Source of the DNA: Streptococcus suis
GTDB taxonomy: Bacteria; Bacillota; Bacilli; Lactobacillales; Streptococcaceae
Length of the DNA stretch: 64,000 nucleotides
Direction: 5' to 3'
Assembly: GCF_902702775.1 (NCBI RefSeq)
Contig: NZ_LR738724.1
Span: forward strand, 1,860,001-1,924,000
Position numbers and translations under genes: made by a program. This document shows positions 37,085 to 46,418 of this stretch, in pieces. The notes beneath the pieces were generated by a model. The model made no database searches, was not told the DNA's origin, and worked only from the letters and a program-made list of their open reading frames with translations. Every line of letters starts with the position of its first letter. Position 1 is the first letter of the stretch.

Positions 37085-38008
37085 CTACTCCTTGACTCCG
37101 CCAATTGTCAAACCTTTGACAAAGTAACGTTGGAAGAAAGGATAGAGACAGGCAATTGGTAGAGTCGATACGACCACAATAGCCATACGTGTTGCTTCTT
37201 TTGGAAGGGCCCCTGCAACTTCTGATGACATAGCCGCTGCCGCGGCAGCATTTTCAGAGAGATATTGAATGTTTGCTTGAATTTTCATCAGCAGGTATTG
37301 GAGGGGGAAAAGGTTATCGCTCTGGATATAGAGGAGAGCGTTGTACCAGTCATTCCAAAAAGCAAGGGCTGTAAAGAGAGCGATGGTTGCGATACCTGGT
37401 AGGGTTAGTGGCAAGCAGATTTGGAAGAAAATCCGAAATTCACTGGCCCCGTCAATCCTGGCGGATTCGATAATAGACTCAGAAATAGTCTTTCTAAAGA
37501 AGGACCTCATCACCATGATATTGAAAGGAGACAGCAGCATGGGTAGAATCAAGGCTGCCACTGTATCTTTGAGATTTAAAAACGAGGTCATGACGATATA
37601 GGTTGGAATGGTCCCTGCGCTAAACAGCATGGTAAAGAGAGCCATCAGGGTAAAAAATCGTCTGTATCTGAAACTGTTTCTCGAAATGGCATAGGCGTAA
37701 AGAACGGTGAAGAAGACATTCAAACTCGTCCCTACAATGGTCACAAAGAAGGTGATAAAGAGGGCTTGGAGAATCTGATCTTTCAATTGAAAGAGATATT
37801 CATAACCTGCCAAACTCCATTGCTCTGGCCAGAAAGAATAGCCGTTGATAGCCAAGCTTGTCTCATCTGTCATAGAAATGATGATAACAAATATGAAGGG
37901 AAGGGTACAGGATAGGGCAAATATCCCTAGTAAACTTGAGAAAAATAGATCTGTTTTCTTACTAAATGAATGAATAGAAACAGAAGTGATTTGTTTCTTT
38001 TTTTTCAT
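37085..38008 (-). CDS. CUT1 carbohydrate ABC permease (LplC/NgtP2-like)
   Basis: 307 residues, six membrane helices. The cytoplasmic EAA loop (ESIIESARIDGASEFRIFF followed by PLTLPGIATIALF) docks the ATPase. Second permease of the importer, 9 bp after the first permease gene. Proteins of this class end in GGVKE, as here. Confidence 0.9.
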   Translation of the reverse strand: MKKKKQITSVSIHSFSKKTDLFFSSLLGIFALSCTLPFIFVIIISMTDETSLAINGYSFWPEQWSLAGYEYLFQLKDQILQALFITFFVTIVGTSLNVFFTVLYAYAISRNSFRYRRFFTLMALFTMLFSAGTIPTYIVMTSFLNLKDTVAALILPMLLSPFNIMVMRSFFRKTISESIIESARIDGASEFRIFFQICLPLTLPGIATIALFTALAFWNDWYNALLYIQSDNLFPLQYLLMKIQANIQYLSENAAAAAAMSSEVAGALPKEATRMAIVVVSTLPIACLYPFFQRYFVKGLTIGGVKE

Positions 38009-38017
38009 ACTCCCCTC

Positions 38018-38947
38018 CTAGAATAAGGCTGATTCCTTATCAAAGCGACGAACAATCAGGTTGGTCACTACCACCAAGATACAGCCGACAACAGATTGAT
38101 AGAGGCCTGCCGCGATAGCCATACCGATGTCCCCTGTTCCTGCAATTCCACGATAAACATAGGTATCAAGGACTTGAGTCACATTGAAGAGAGGACCTGA
38201 ATTTTTCGGAATTTGATAGAAAAGGCCAAAGTCTGCTCGGAAAATATTTCCGACAGCCAGAATCGTTAAAATAGTCATCAGAGGCATTAACTGAGGAAGG
38301 GTGACATAGCGGATGCGTTGCCACTTGGTCGCTCCATCCACAATCGCAGCTTCATAATAGGTTGGATCAATGCCCATAATGGTTGCATAATAAATAATAC
38401 TGTTGTAGCCCAAACCTTTCCAAATTCCTAAGAAAAGCAAGATGAAGGGCCAATAGGTCGGTGTGCTGTACCAGTTGATAGGATCCATCCCCATTCCTTT
38501 GAGAATATTGTTTATCAATCCTTTATCTGGACTCAAAAATGCGTAAACGAAGAAACTGATAATGACCCAAGAAAGGAAATAAGGGAACAAGGTTGTGGTC
38601 TGGTAGATCTTTACCAGCTTCTTCGACCGCATCTCACTAAAGATAATGGCAATACCTACTGCAAATATTAGCCCTAACACGATAAAACCAAGATTATATA
38701 AGATGGTATTTCTTGTGATGATATAGGCATCGGATGACTGAAATAGAAATTTAAAATTATCCAATCCTATCCACTTACTTTGTATGAGGCTATCCCAAAA
38801 ACCGTTACCTGTATGGCGATAGTCCTTAAAAGCAATCACATTGCCAAATACTGGAATATAGAAAAATAGAATGAGCCAGATGACTCCTGGCAATACCATT
38901 AGGAAAAAAATGGCATTTTGTTTTAGATTTTTTATGAGGTCTTTCAT
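38018..38947 (-). CDS. CUT1 carbohydrate ABC permease (LplB/NgtP1-like)
   Basis: 309 residues, six helices. LPGVIWLILFFYIPVFGNVIAF near the start and the EAA loop (YYEAAIVDGATKWQRIRYV) are typical. First gene of the importer operon, with 160 bp of upstream sequence holding a repeated motif. ATG 38947 is 5 nt after AAAGGAG; the adjacent ATG at 38950 is too close. Confidence 0.9.
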   Translation of the reverse strand: MKDLIKNLKQNAIFFLMVLPGVIWLILFFYIPVFGNVIAFKDYRHTGNGFWDSLIQSKWIGLDNFKFLFQSSDAYIITRNTILYNLGFIVLGLIFAVGIAIIFSEMRSKKLVKIYQTTTLFPYFLSWVIISFFVYAFLSPDKGLINNILKGMGMDPINWYSTPTYWPFILLFLGIWKGLGYNSIIYYATIMGIDPTYYEAAIVDGATKWQRIRYVTLPQLMPLMTILTILAVGNIFRADFGLFYQIPKNSGPLFNVTQVLDTYVYRGIAGTGDIGMAIAAGLYQSVVGCILVVVTNLIVRRFDKESALF

Positions 38948-39018
38948 CATAGCTCCTTTCTATTATGAACCTTTACATTATTAGTTTACTCCTGATTGGG
39001 CCAACTGTGAATTGCCAC

Positions 39019-39047
39019 ATTATAGGCAAAATTCTACAAATTATAGG
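39019..39047 (-). promoter_or_regulatory. Direct repeat CCTATAAT, two copies 21 bp apart, before the importer operon
   Basis: The minus strand carries CCTATAAT at 39047-39040 and again at 39026-39019. Spacing of two helical turns is typical of AraC-type binding sites, so this may be the operator of the YesN-like regulator. The proximal copy also contains a consensus TATAAT box. Confidence 0.45.
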
Positions 39048-39122
39048 TGTATATAACAACCGATATATCTTCTGTAAAAAACAAAGAAAATCTGGGTTGC
39101 TAATCAACATTTGCATAAAAAA

Positions 39123-39142
39123 TCGAGCCCTTTCGAGCTCGA
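39123..39142 (-). terminator. Terminator of the glycosidase operon
   Basis: TCGAGC / GCTCGA stem with TTTTTT on the minus strand, 7 bp after the GH20 stop. Confidence 0.85.
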
Positions 39143-39148
39143 ATATCA

Positions 39149-41035
39149 CTAGGTTGTGTAGATGGTTGAAGCCGTCGCAATAATCTGCCATTGGTTGGCA
39201 GTTGTCGCACGAAAACCCTTGTCCTGATGGAAGTCATCGTAAGGGAGAATAGCCACTTCTAGTTCATCTAGTTTAGGCACTTCATTGTTCAGATAGGCTT
39301 GCAACCGCTGGATTGCTCGGCGAATGCGGGCATCCAAGCCCCCTAGGCGAATGTCCACCGTATCCAGACCAAACACCTTCTTCTCTACCATCCATTGGTA
39401 GCTGAGCGCCTGATAGAAGCTTTCTAGGTCTATCCTAAGCTGCTGCAAACCGTCAACTTGCTCTGCCAAGACCTGACGATTTCCTTCCTGGTAGGCCTGA
39501 CGAATACCTGCCGAAATTGCCGCCTTGGTCGCCAAAACCTGACACAACTTAGCCTGAGTATCAAAGAGATAGGCATAGCCCTTGGATCGGCTTCCAATCT
39601 CTGCCAATCTAGGCGCTAATTCTTGATAAAAGGCACTATCTTTTTCGGCATCAATATGCTCTTGCAACAAGGGGCAGAGAATATCCTGATACAAGATGTA
39701 GCGACTAGGGTTGAAACCGTGATGACCTGGACCTGGGTGGCTAGGTGTCTTATTTGGTAAATCCAGTTGCAGGAAGTCATCTAGGGAAACTTGGTGTAGT
39801 TGATAGAAATGCTCAGCCAGACAGTCCAAATTTCCTCGGTACTGGAGTTCTGCCCAAGCATGAAGACTCGGCAAGATCGAGAAGGTGGCACATTCCCCAC
39901 CATTATCTCCCCAAGCGGTCACCGTCACTTCTTGGACACCATATTCTTGGCAGGCAGCATGGGCTTCTGGTGCAATCCGCATACTGAAATCATTATCAGG
40001 AGTAAAACCAATCCACTTCCAAGCCCCACCAGCAAAAGCAATCTGTTCTCCCAACTGCTGATGACTTACTAGTTTTTGAGCATAACTCTCACGACTGGTC
40101 TGATAGTAATCCCAATAAATCAAGGTCACTCTGTCCTTGAGACGATCCAAGTAAGCCTGAATTTCCGAGTCAATTTCCAACTGACCAGTATAATCCTTAC
40201 TCGCTGTCAACAACTGGAAGAACATATCACTCCACATACTACAATGGAAACCATACTTGTCAGCAATATCCAAGACCCGTTCCAAGTGTTGACACATAAT
40301 CAGACTTCGTTTCTGATAGCCATGCTGATTGAGGTATTGCCCCAGCCCAACCAAGTGAGCCTCATCCATACCGATGTTAATGGTTCGTGTTTTCAGATAG
40401 GACAAGGCCTCAAACATCTTATCAATCAAGGCATAGGTCCTCTCATCCCCAATCAAGAGAATATTGTCCACATCTCGAATGGCCTGAATAGATGATATAT
40501 TCCACTTGAGGTAGGCAATCAGATGGGCCAAGGTCTGGATACAGGGAATAAATTCCATACCGTAACGGTGGCACTCCTCCTCAATAGCCTGCAATTCTTC
40601 TCTTGTATAGGCCCCTCGGAAATAGCCAAAATAGGGTTCCTCACGCAGTTGGTAGGTATCTTCCATATAAAGTTGGAAATGGCTGTAGCCCATCAAGGCC
40701 AGTTGTCTAATCAAGATCTTACTGGCTTCAACCGTCAGGACAGCATTTCGAGAACAATCTTCCATAAAACCGAGTTGACGGTAGGCAGGTCTTTCCTGGA
40801 TCTGTATATCAGTCTCGCCCTGAGCCAACTGACTGGCCAAAACAAGCAAGCCTCTATAAATCATGTGTTCTTTGGGCGCACGGATACGGTAAGAACCTGC
40901 TGAACCTTCAATCCGCAAACTCTCCTTGCCATCGACTTCAAGTTCTAACTGGCAATCCAAACCCAGCCCAGAACAAATCTCTTCCAAGCCCCCCTCCGAC
41001 TGTTGTAACGAATGGTTTATTTGTAACATCATCAT
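39149..41035 (-). CDS. GH20 beta-N-acetylhexosaminidase, GH20C type, cytoplasmic
   Basis: About 628 residues, no signal peptide. GFMEDCSRNAVL near 90, the catalytic Asp-Glu pair in NIGMDEAH near 220, SMWSDMFF and AFAGGAWKWIGF are visible. It resembles the intracellular GH20C of S. pneumoniae, which removes terminal GlcNAc/GalNAc from imported glycans. Last gene of the operon GH125-GH38-ROK-GH20. Three ATG codons lie in tandem at the start; given GGAG, the second or third (41032, 41029) is best spaced. Confidence 0.88.
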   Translation of the reverse strand: MMMLQINHSLQQSEGGLEEICSGLGLDCQLELEVDGKESLRIEGSAGSYRIRAPKEHMIYRGLLVLASQLAQGETDIQIQERPAYRQLGFMEDCSRNAVLTVEASKILIRQLALMGYSHFQLYMEDTYQLREEPYFGYFRGAYTREELQAIEEECHRYGMEFIPCIQTLAHLIAYLKWNISSIQAIRDVDNILLIGDERTYALIDKMFEALSYLKTRTINIGMDEAHLVGLGQYLNQHGYQKRSLIMCQHLERVLDIADKYGFHCSMWSDMFFQLLTASKDYTGQLEIDSEIQAYLDRLKDRVTLIYWDYYQTSRESYAQKLVSHQQLGEQIAFAGGAWKWIGFTPDNDFSMRIAPEAHAACQEYGVQEVTVTAWGDNGGECATFSILPSLHAWAELQYRGNLDCLAEHFYQLHQVSLDDFLQLDLPNKTPSHPGPGHHGFNPSRYILYQDILCPLLQEHIDAEKDSAFYQELAPRLAEIGSRSKGYAYLFDTQAKLCQVLATKAAISAGIRQAYQEGNRQVLAEQVDGLQQLRIDLESFYQALSYQWMVEKKVFGLDTVDIRLGGLDARIRRAIQRLQAYLNNEVPKLDELEVAILPYDDFHQDKGFRATTANQWQIIATASTIYTT

Positions 41036-41041
41036 TTCTCC

Positions 41042-41908
41042 TTATTGTAGGGTCTTCATATAAGCACCCATGAGATTGGCATCCTGCTGATAGTGACAGG
41101 CACGAATAGCAGGTAGATAAGGAAATTCTTCTGGATATTCCTTTTGTATAGCCTCTAGTTGCTCCTGAATGACTTGGATAAAGACTGGATTCTGGCTGAT
41201 AGAGCCGCCGATAGCCAGCACTTCTGGTTCCAGGAAATAGGAGATATTTAAAATGCCATAGGCCAGATTGCGTGTCATTTCTTCAATGGCTAATTGACAT
41301 ACCTCATCTCCCTGTTCTGCTAGTTCAAAAATCCGCTTCCCGTTCCAATCTTCCACAGCTTCCTCATACTGACTAGCAACCTGTCTGACCAAACTTCCAG
41401 TAGAAGCCAGTTGGGACCAGTTTTTTAGAGGTCCCTTTCCAGTAGCAATCAGCATATAGCCAAATTCGCCACCGAAACCTTGTCTCCCTCGAATGAGTTT
41501 TCTATCCACAATCAAGGCACCACCGATACCTGTCCCACAGACGACACAGGCAAAGGTCGATAACTGGTCATCAACAGCCAATTCACTCAGACCGACACAA
41601 TTGGCATCATTTTCCAAATAAACAGGACAGCCATACTGACTTAATAAGTCATACCAAGATACACCATGGATATAAGGAACCGCACTCAGCCCCTGGATAA
41701 TACCTGTTTCAAGGTCTACCGCTCCAGGTATACTGAGGGAAATGGCCTCCAAGCCGCCTACCGGCTGAATAACACTGTCCATAAGCGCCAATAATTCTGC
41801 TAAACTGGCCGGTGTTGGCCATTCCTGTCGATGGTTGATCTGCTTATCTGAACCAATCAGGGCCGCCTTTATGCCCGTACCTCCAATATCAAAACAAGCT
41901 ACTACCAT
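41042..41908 (-). CDS. ROK family sugar kinase
   Basis: 288 residues. VVACFDIGGTGIKAALIG (ATP-binding DxGGT), ENDANCVGLSE, VVCGTGIGGALIVD and IGGSISQNPVF are ROK signatures. The zinc-binding CxCGxxGC motif of many glucokinases and NagC repressors is absent. A kinase for mannose or N-acetylglucosamine released by the neighbouring glycosidases is likely. ATG 41908 has AAAGGAG 7 nt upstream and overlaps the GH38 gene by 20 nt. Confidence 0.88.
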   Translation of the reverse strand: MVVACFDIGGTGIKAALIGSDKQINHRQEWPTPASLAELLALMDSVIQPVGGLEAISLSIPGAVDLETGIIQGLSAVPYIHGVSWYDLLSQYGCPVYLENDANCVGLSELAVDDQLSTFACVVCGTGIGGALIVDRKLIRGRQGFGGEFGYMLIATGKGPLKNWSQLASTGSLVRQVASQYEEAVEDWNGKRIFELAEQGDEVCQLAIEEMTRNLAYGILNISYFLEPEVLAIGGSISQNPVFIQVIQEQLEAIQKEYPEEFPYLPAIRACHYQQDANLMGAYMKTLQ

Positions 41909-44561
41909 ATTCTTTCTCCTTTTCAAGATAGCCAACGACCTCTGTTCGGATTGCCTGAGGTTCAATCCTAACCGGCAAAACCTCTAGTGGTTCTTCTAGC
42001 AAATCAACCCCTTCAGTCCACTCGCTCCAGCCTGCTAACTGCTCCTGGCTCATATTGTAATAACGGAGCAGGATGCGGTCCGAAGTTTCTGCCACCTTCA
42101 AAGAAGTCACACATAAGCAATCCTCTTCCAGTGCTGGATGATTCAAAAACTGATGATTGCAAGGCAAGTGTCCACTATGGCTGGTTACTTGTTTGGTTAG
42201 CAGGTGTCCTTGGAAGGCTTGAGCTCTTTGGAAGCTGGCAAAACCTTCCTCTACCGAGCAAATTTCAAGAGCATAATCCAACTGACATTCCCTCAAACAC
42301 TGGGCTTCTGGTGTTGGGAAGTAGCCCCAATCTCCCAACTCTCCAGTCGCACGAAGTAGTGTCAAAGCTATCTTGCCCCTGTCTAGGATTTCATACTCAT
42401 GTAGGCCCTTACTCGAAACGGTCATGGCTTGTCGACCATCTGATAGACAAATAAAACTACGATGACGTTGAGGATTGGACGGATTTTCCCAAGCTGGATG
42501 AGGCTGATTTGGACGTTCAACGACTTCAAAGATAGAATCCGCCAAGTGGTTCTCAGCTTCTATACCAATATCAAAGACAGCTCGTAAGCGATGGTCCTTG
42601 ATTTGGTTGTGGAAATTGGTCTGGATGCGAATGTGTGGTTGATGGCGGTAGAGGGTCAGATAGGTGGTAAGGAGCAGGTCTTTCTTTTCCTGACTCCTTT
42701 GAGAGGTTCGATGTTTAAATTCTATCAGGCGCTTCTGTTCATCTTCCAGACTTGTTTCCATAGCTATAGGCAGTTGCAAACGATGAATGACCTTGGCAAT
42801 GCTGACTGCTTCTGTTTGGTAGACAAGACCGAAGTCCTCTATCTGACCATCGATTGGTTGATCATTCTTAGGCGCCATAAAGATGTATTCATTACCCAAA
42901 TCTCCACAATCTTCAAACCGTAGCCAGTCTTTATAGGCTTGACCCCTTCTCTTGTCTTCTAGTAAGAGCTGACCATCCACCACGTCAATACGGTAGTAAT
43001 CATTCTCAAACTGTTCACTTAAACGGCTATTCACCCTAGTGTCACCAATCGGCTTGACTTGATAGGTCTGCCATGAAAATGGTGCCTGATTTTCCACTAC
43101 AAAGCGGACACGAATCTGGCGGGCAAAATTGGCAGAGCGAAAAGCATCTTTTGGTAAATCGTAGCGGAAGTTGACACCTAGATCTTCAATGGTTGCTTCC
43201 AGCTCTTGGCCTTGACTGGTAAAGAGACCCAAGGCTGGCAGAGAAATAGCTGCCATGGATTGGAAATGTTGTTCTAACTGCCCATCTCGGAAATCTTCCT
43301 GTTCAACAAGCAAATCAACCTCCACTAGCTGGGTTTGTCGGCAGGCTGTAGTATTGAAAACCGTAAATAGTAAGCCGTCTAATTGGCTAGAATCCACCTG
43401 CTTTTCCCACCTGTCTAGGGAGCGCTGGCTCAGGAAATGAGCGACTTGCTTGACCTTCTTAAAGCGAGTTTCCATCTCACTATGCACCTGGTCTACGCTA
43501 CAACCACAGATGCTATCATGGGGGGCATTCTGCAACAAGAGTTTCCAGGCATAGCGCAACTCATCTCTCGGCACCTTATCTCCTGTCATCACCACCAAGG
43601 GTTCTACAACTTGTTCCAAAAGCTGACTGGCTTGGTCATTGGCCTGCTTGAGATAGATTCTCGAAGAGGCCGTATTTGCCAAGGTGTACCAGCCATCTGT
43701 TTCCTGGCTAGTCAATTCTCCCTTGACGCGGCTAAGGTCCTCGGGTAACTCTTCCTTGACAGCAGCTATGTATTCTTCAAAGCTTGAATGAACAAAGTCT
43801 ATATCTGGATACAATGTTCGAGCCAGTCGCAAAGCTTGGCTGAGATTTTTCTGGACAGGCTGGTGATCACAGCCATTCATCAGCAGATAGTGGGAGGTTG
43901 AAGCGTATTTGCGGACATCTGCAAATTTTTTCTCCCAGAAAACACGCGCGTCCTCCTCATCAACTGGGATTTCATTGCCATTGCTGTACCAGTTAGCAAA
44001 TAAAATTCCCAGAACCTGACTGCCATCTGCCCCCTCCCAAATCATCTCCGAGAAAGTGGACTGGAATTGGTCATCTCCCAGAACCTGATTATCAAAGCCA
44101 ACTGGTTTAACCCCACGACCAAACAAGGCCACATCTATACCAGCCTGACGCAGTAGCTGAGGAGCCTGCCCCATATTGCCAAAAGTATCTGGATAGTAGC
44201 CAATCTTCGGAGCCTGTCCCCACTTCTTGCTTTCCAAGTGGCCCAGAAGGGTATTGCGCATATTGGCCTCGCTGGTGATGAGGTAATCATCCTGCAAGAT
44301 GTAAAAGGGTCCAATAATCAGCCGACTGTCTTGAATGTATTTCTTCAATAATTCTCGATTCTGCGGACGAATTTCCAGATAGTCATCTAGAACAATGGTC
44401 TGACCATCTAGATGAAAACTCCGAAACTCAGGATCTGTTTCAAATAAGTCAAATAAGTCATCAAATAGCTCTACTAAGCGCATCCGATGTTCTTCCAAAG
44501 GAAGATACCACTCCCTATCCCAGTGGCTATGTGAAATAATATGAACCGTTTCTTTTCCCAT
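41889..44561 (-). CDS. GH38 alpha-mannosidase
   Basis: 890 residues, cytoplasmic. Zinc ligands in HSHWDREW (11-18), nucleophile in YYPDTFGN (Asp125), a helical middle domain with SICGCSVDQVHSE, and a long beta C-terminus. Related to pneumococcal SP_2143 and likely cleaves alpha-1,3-mannosyl links of the N-glycan core. ATG 44561 follows GGAGG by 6 nt and comes 1 nt after the GH125 stop. Confidence 0.92.
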   Translation of the reverse strand: MGKETVHIISHSHWDREWYLPLEEHRMRLVELFDDLFDLFETDPEFRSFHLDGQTIVLDDYLEIRPQNRELLKKYIQDSRLIIGPFYILQDDYLITSEANMRNTLLGHLESKKWGQAPKIGYYPDTFGNMGQAPQLLRQAGIDVALFGRGVKPVGFDNQVLGDDQFQSTFSEMIWEGADGSQVLGILFANWYSNGNEIPVDEEDARVFWEKKFADVRKYASTSHYLLMNGCDHQPVQKNLSQALRLARTLYPDIDFVHSSFEEYIAAVKEELPEDLSRVKGELTSQETDGWYTLANTASSRIYLKQANDQASQLLEQVVEPLVVMTGDKVPRDELRYAWKLLLQNAPHDSICGCSVDQVHSEMETRFKKVKQVAHFLSQRSLDRWEKQVDSSQLDGLLFTVFNTTACRQTQLVEVDLLVEQEDFRDGQLEQHFQSMAAISLPALGLFTSQGQELEATIEDLGVNFRYDLPKDAFRSANFARQIRVRFVVENQAPFSWQTYQVKPIGDTRVNSRLSEQFENDYYRIDVVDGQLLLEDKRRGQAYKDWLRFEDCGDLGNEYIFMAPKNDQPIDGQIEDFGLVYQTEAVSIAKVIHRLQLPIAMETSLEDEQKRLIEFKHRTSQRSQEKKDLLLTTYLTLYRHQPHIRIQTNFHNQIKDHRLRAVFDIGIEAENHLADSIFEVVERPNQPHPAWENPSNPQRHRSFICLSDGRQAMTVSSKGLHEYEILDRGKIALTLLRATGELGDWGYFPTPEAQCLRECQLDYALEICSVEEGFASFQRAQAFQGHLLTKQVTSHSGHLPCNHQFLNHPALEEDCLCVTSLKVAETSDRILLRYYNMSQEQLAGWSEWTEGVDLLEEPLEVLPVRIEPQAIRTEVVGYLEKEKEYGSSLF

Positions 44562-44562
44562 T

Positions 44563-45849
44563 TTATTCCTCCGGTCGTATATCATAATAATCTAAAACCA
44601 ATTCGCAAAACATCATATTTGCCCAGGAGAACCACTCCCTAGAGTAAAGCGTCGGATCATCCACATGGAAACTCTCATGCATCAGTCCTGTACCGCCATC
44701 ACAGGCCACCATGGTATCCAATAAGCGCGCTTTTTCTTCCTTGTCATCCGTCGTCAATCCTTGAATAGCCAAGGCAATCGGCCAAATATAGCGATAGAAG
44801 GTATGACTGGAACCAAGACCCGCAGCATAGTCTCCCTCATAGTAATAGGGATTTTCTTGACTTAAAATAGTCCGACGGGTTGCCAAATAGATAGGATCAT
44901 CTTTGGAACAATATCCTAGATAGGGAGCCGCCAACAAGCTAGGGACATTGGGATCATCCATGATCGACTGATTGCCCAATCCGTCCACTTCATAGGCAAA
45001 AATAGTTTCTCCCGCCTGATTCTTGGTCAGCCCGAAGGTCCGAATCCCCTGGTCAATTTCCTGCGCCAACTGTCTGGCACCTTCAGCTAAATCTGAGAAC
45101 TCCTCACTGGCAAACTGCTCTGCTATTTCCCCTAAATAGCCCAAGACGACGACCGCAAACATATTTGAGGGGATGAGGTAAGGGTAGATACAGGCATCAT
45201 CGCTTGGACGAAAACCAGACCAAGTCATCCCTGTATAGGCGCAGGGAGCCCCTTTCCCTTGGTGCGTGAGGGTATCCTCTAGCCGGTCAGTGTCCCGTTC
45301 AAAGCTATAAGGGGAGTTTTCATGGTGCTGCTCCAATTTCCAGAGTTGAACAATTTTTTCAGCTGCCCCAAAGAAGGTCTGGTTAAAATGGCTGGTTTCC
45401 CCTGTCGCTTTCCAAAGTAGATAGGCTAATTGAAGGGGATAGCAGAGGGAATCCACTTCATATTTTCGCTCCCAAATCCAGGGTCCCATCTGAGTGTGGT
45501 CAGTCTGGTGCCCATGTCCATTGGCTGCCTGATTAAAGGCATTGGCATAAGGATCCATCAAAATAAAGGCCATTTGCCGCTCTACCAGACCTACAATCAT
45601 CTGGCGCAATGTCTCATCCTTGCCTGCTAGGGCTAGATAGGGTTTGACCTGGGCTGTCGAGTCCCTCAACCACATGGCTGGAATGTCCCCTGTTAAGACA
45701 AAAGTAGTCCCATCCTCCAGCTGACTAATGGTCCTATCAAGCGTATCCGTGTAACACCTTTCAAATACACTCCCCCAACTTGGGTGATCTGCTGTTTTCT
45801 TCTGAATGTCCGTTAGCCACTTCTCTATGATTTCTTTTGTATAAAACAT
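44563..45849 (-). CDS. GH125 exo-alpha-1,6-mannosidase
   Basis: 428 residues. [21 protein letters not shown] near 52-72, [48 protein letters not shown] pattern and [11 protein letters not shown] near the end match GH125 (pneumococcal SP_2144), specific for non-reducing alpha-1,6-mannose. First gene of the operon; the upstream region carries a cre-like site. No signal peptide. Confidence 0.92.
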   Translation of the reverse strand: MFYTKEIIEKWLTDIQKKTADHPSWGSVFERCYTDTLDRTISQLEDGTTFVLTGDIPAMWLRDSTAQVKPYLALAGKDETLRQMIVGLVERQMAFILMDPYANAFNQAANGHGHQTDHTQMGPWIWERKYEVDSLCYPLQLAYLLWKATGETSHFNQTFFGAAEKIVQLWKLEQHHENSPYSFERDTDRLEDTLTHQGKGAPCAYTGMTWSGFRPSDDACIYPYLIPSNMFAVVVLGYLGEIAEQFASEEFSDLAEGARQLAQEIDQGIRTFGLTKNQAGETIFAYEVDGLGNQSIMDDPNVPSLLAAPYLGYCSKDDPIYLATRRTILSQENPYYYEGDYAAGLGSSHTFYRYIWPIALAIQGLTTDDKEEKARLLDTMVACDGGTGLMHESFHVDDPTLYSREWFSWANMMFCELVLDYYDIRPEE

Positions 45850-46011
45850 GATTTCTCCTTTTCATCCTTTGCTCAGACTTCTTCCAACCTCTATCTGGCA
45901 AGTCCATATCATTTTCATTGGACACAAGGTTCCTAGTATCAGTCTATACAATTCCAAATGCAAATCCTATACACAAATTAAACGCATTTTTACACAAATA
46001 TTGCCAGTTTT

Positions 46012-46025
46012 AGAAACCGCTTTCT
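46012..46025. promoter_or_regulatory. cre-like site between GH125 and GH92 genes
   Basis: AGAAAGCGGTTTCT on the minus strand is a near-perfect palindromic catabolite-responsive element. Lying in the divergent region, it could place both operons under CcpA. Confidence 0.65.
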
Positions 46026-46073
46026 TTTTGCTCCCTTTCTCTATATAATTAGAATGACACTACTTGTTATCAA

Positions 46074-46394
46074 TATCGTCTTTTAGTTTACTTTTAATAC
46101 TCGCTTCAAAGGTTTGGGAAACCTTTGAAGGCTGGAGATAGTGCGAACCAAGTTCGCTTCAAAAGCCGCAGACATAACTCAATGCTTTTCTTGTTTCTAG
46201 GTGACCAGCTGATGTACTTCGCTTTTTTGTTTTCAGGCTCAGGTACGAATAGTCCACCGGACTATTCGTATCCCCCAGACTGTTTCAATCAGGCAAGGCG
46301 AGTTCAAACACTCCAGTGGAGTGTTTGAAGTTGGAAATAAGGAAACGGAGTTTCCTCTTATGTCTAAGTAATAAAAGTCAACTAAATGACGATA
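46074..46394. mobile_element. 321-bp inverted-repeat element (MITE-like) with internal hairpins
   Basis: 28-bp terminal inverted repeats, 25 of 28 matching (46074-46101 with 46367-46394; core TAGTTTACTTTTAATAC). Inside are at least five perfect small dyads: CAAAGGTTT/AAACCTTTG, GCGAAC/GTTCGC, CGAATAGTCC/GGACTATTCG, CAAACACTCC/GGAGTGTTTG and GGAAAC/GTTTCC. No transposase. Fills most of the space between the divergent GH125 and GH92 genes, so it may carry or block promoters. Short ORFs in it are spurious. Confidence 0.8.
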
Positions 46395-46418
46395 AAATAA
46401 AAAAGAAAAGGATAACCT

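Noticed and set aside
40076..40495. 139-residue plus-strand ORF within the GH20 gene
   Set aside because: Shadow of a well-supported glycosidase frame; no ribosome binding site.
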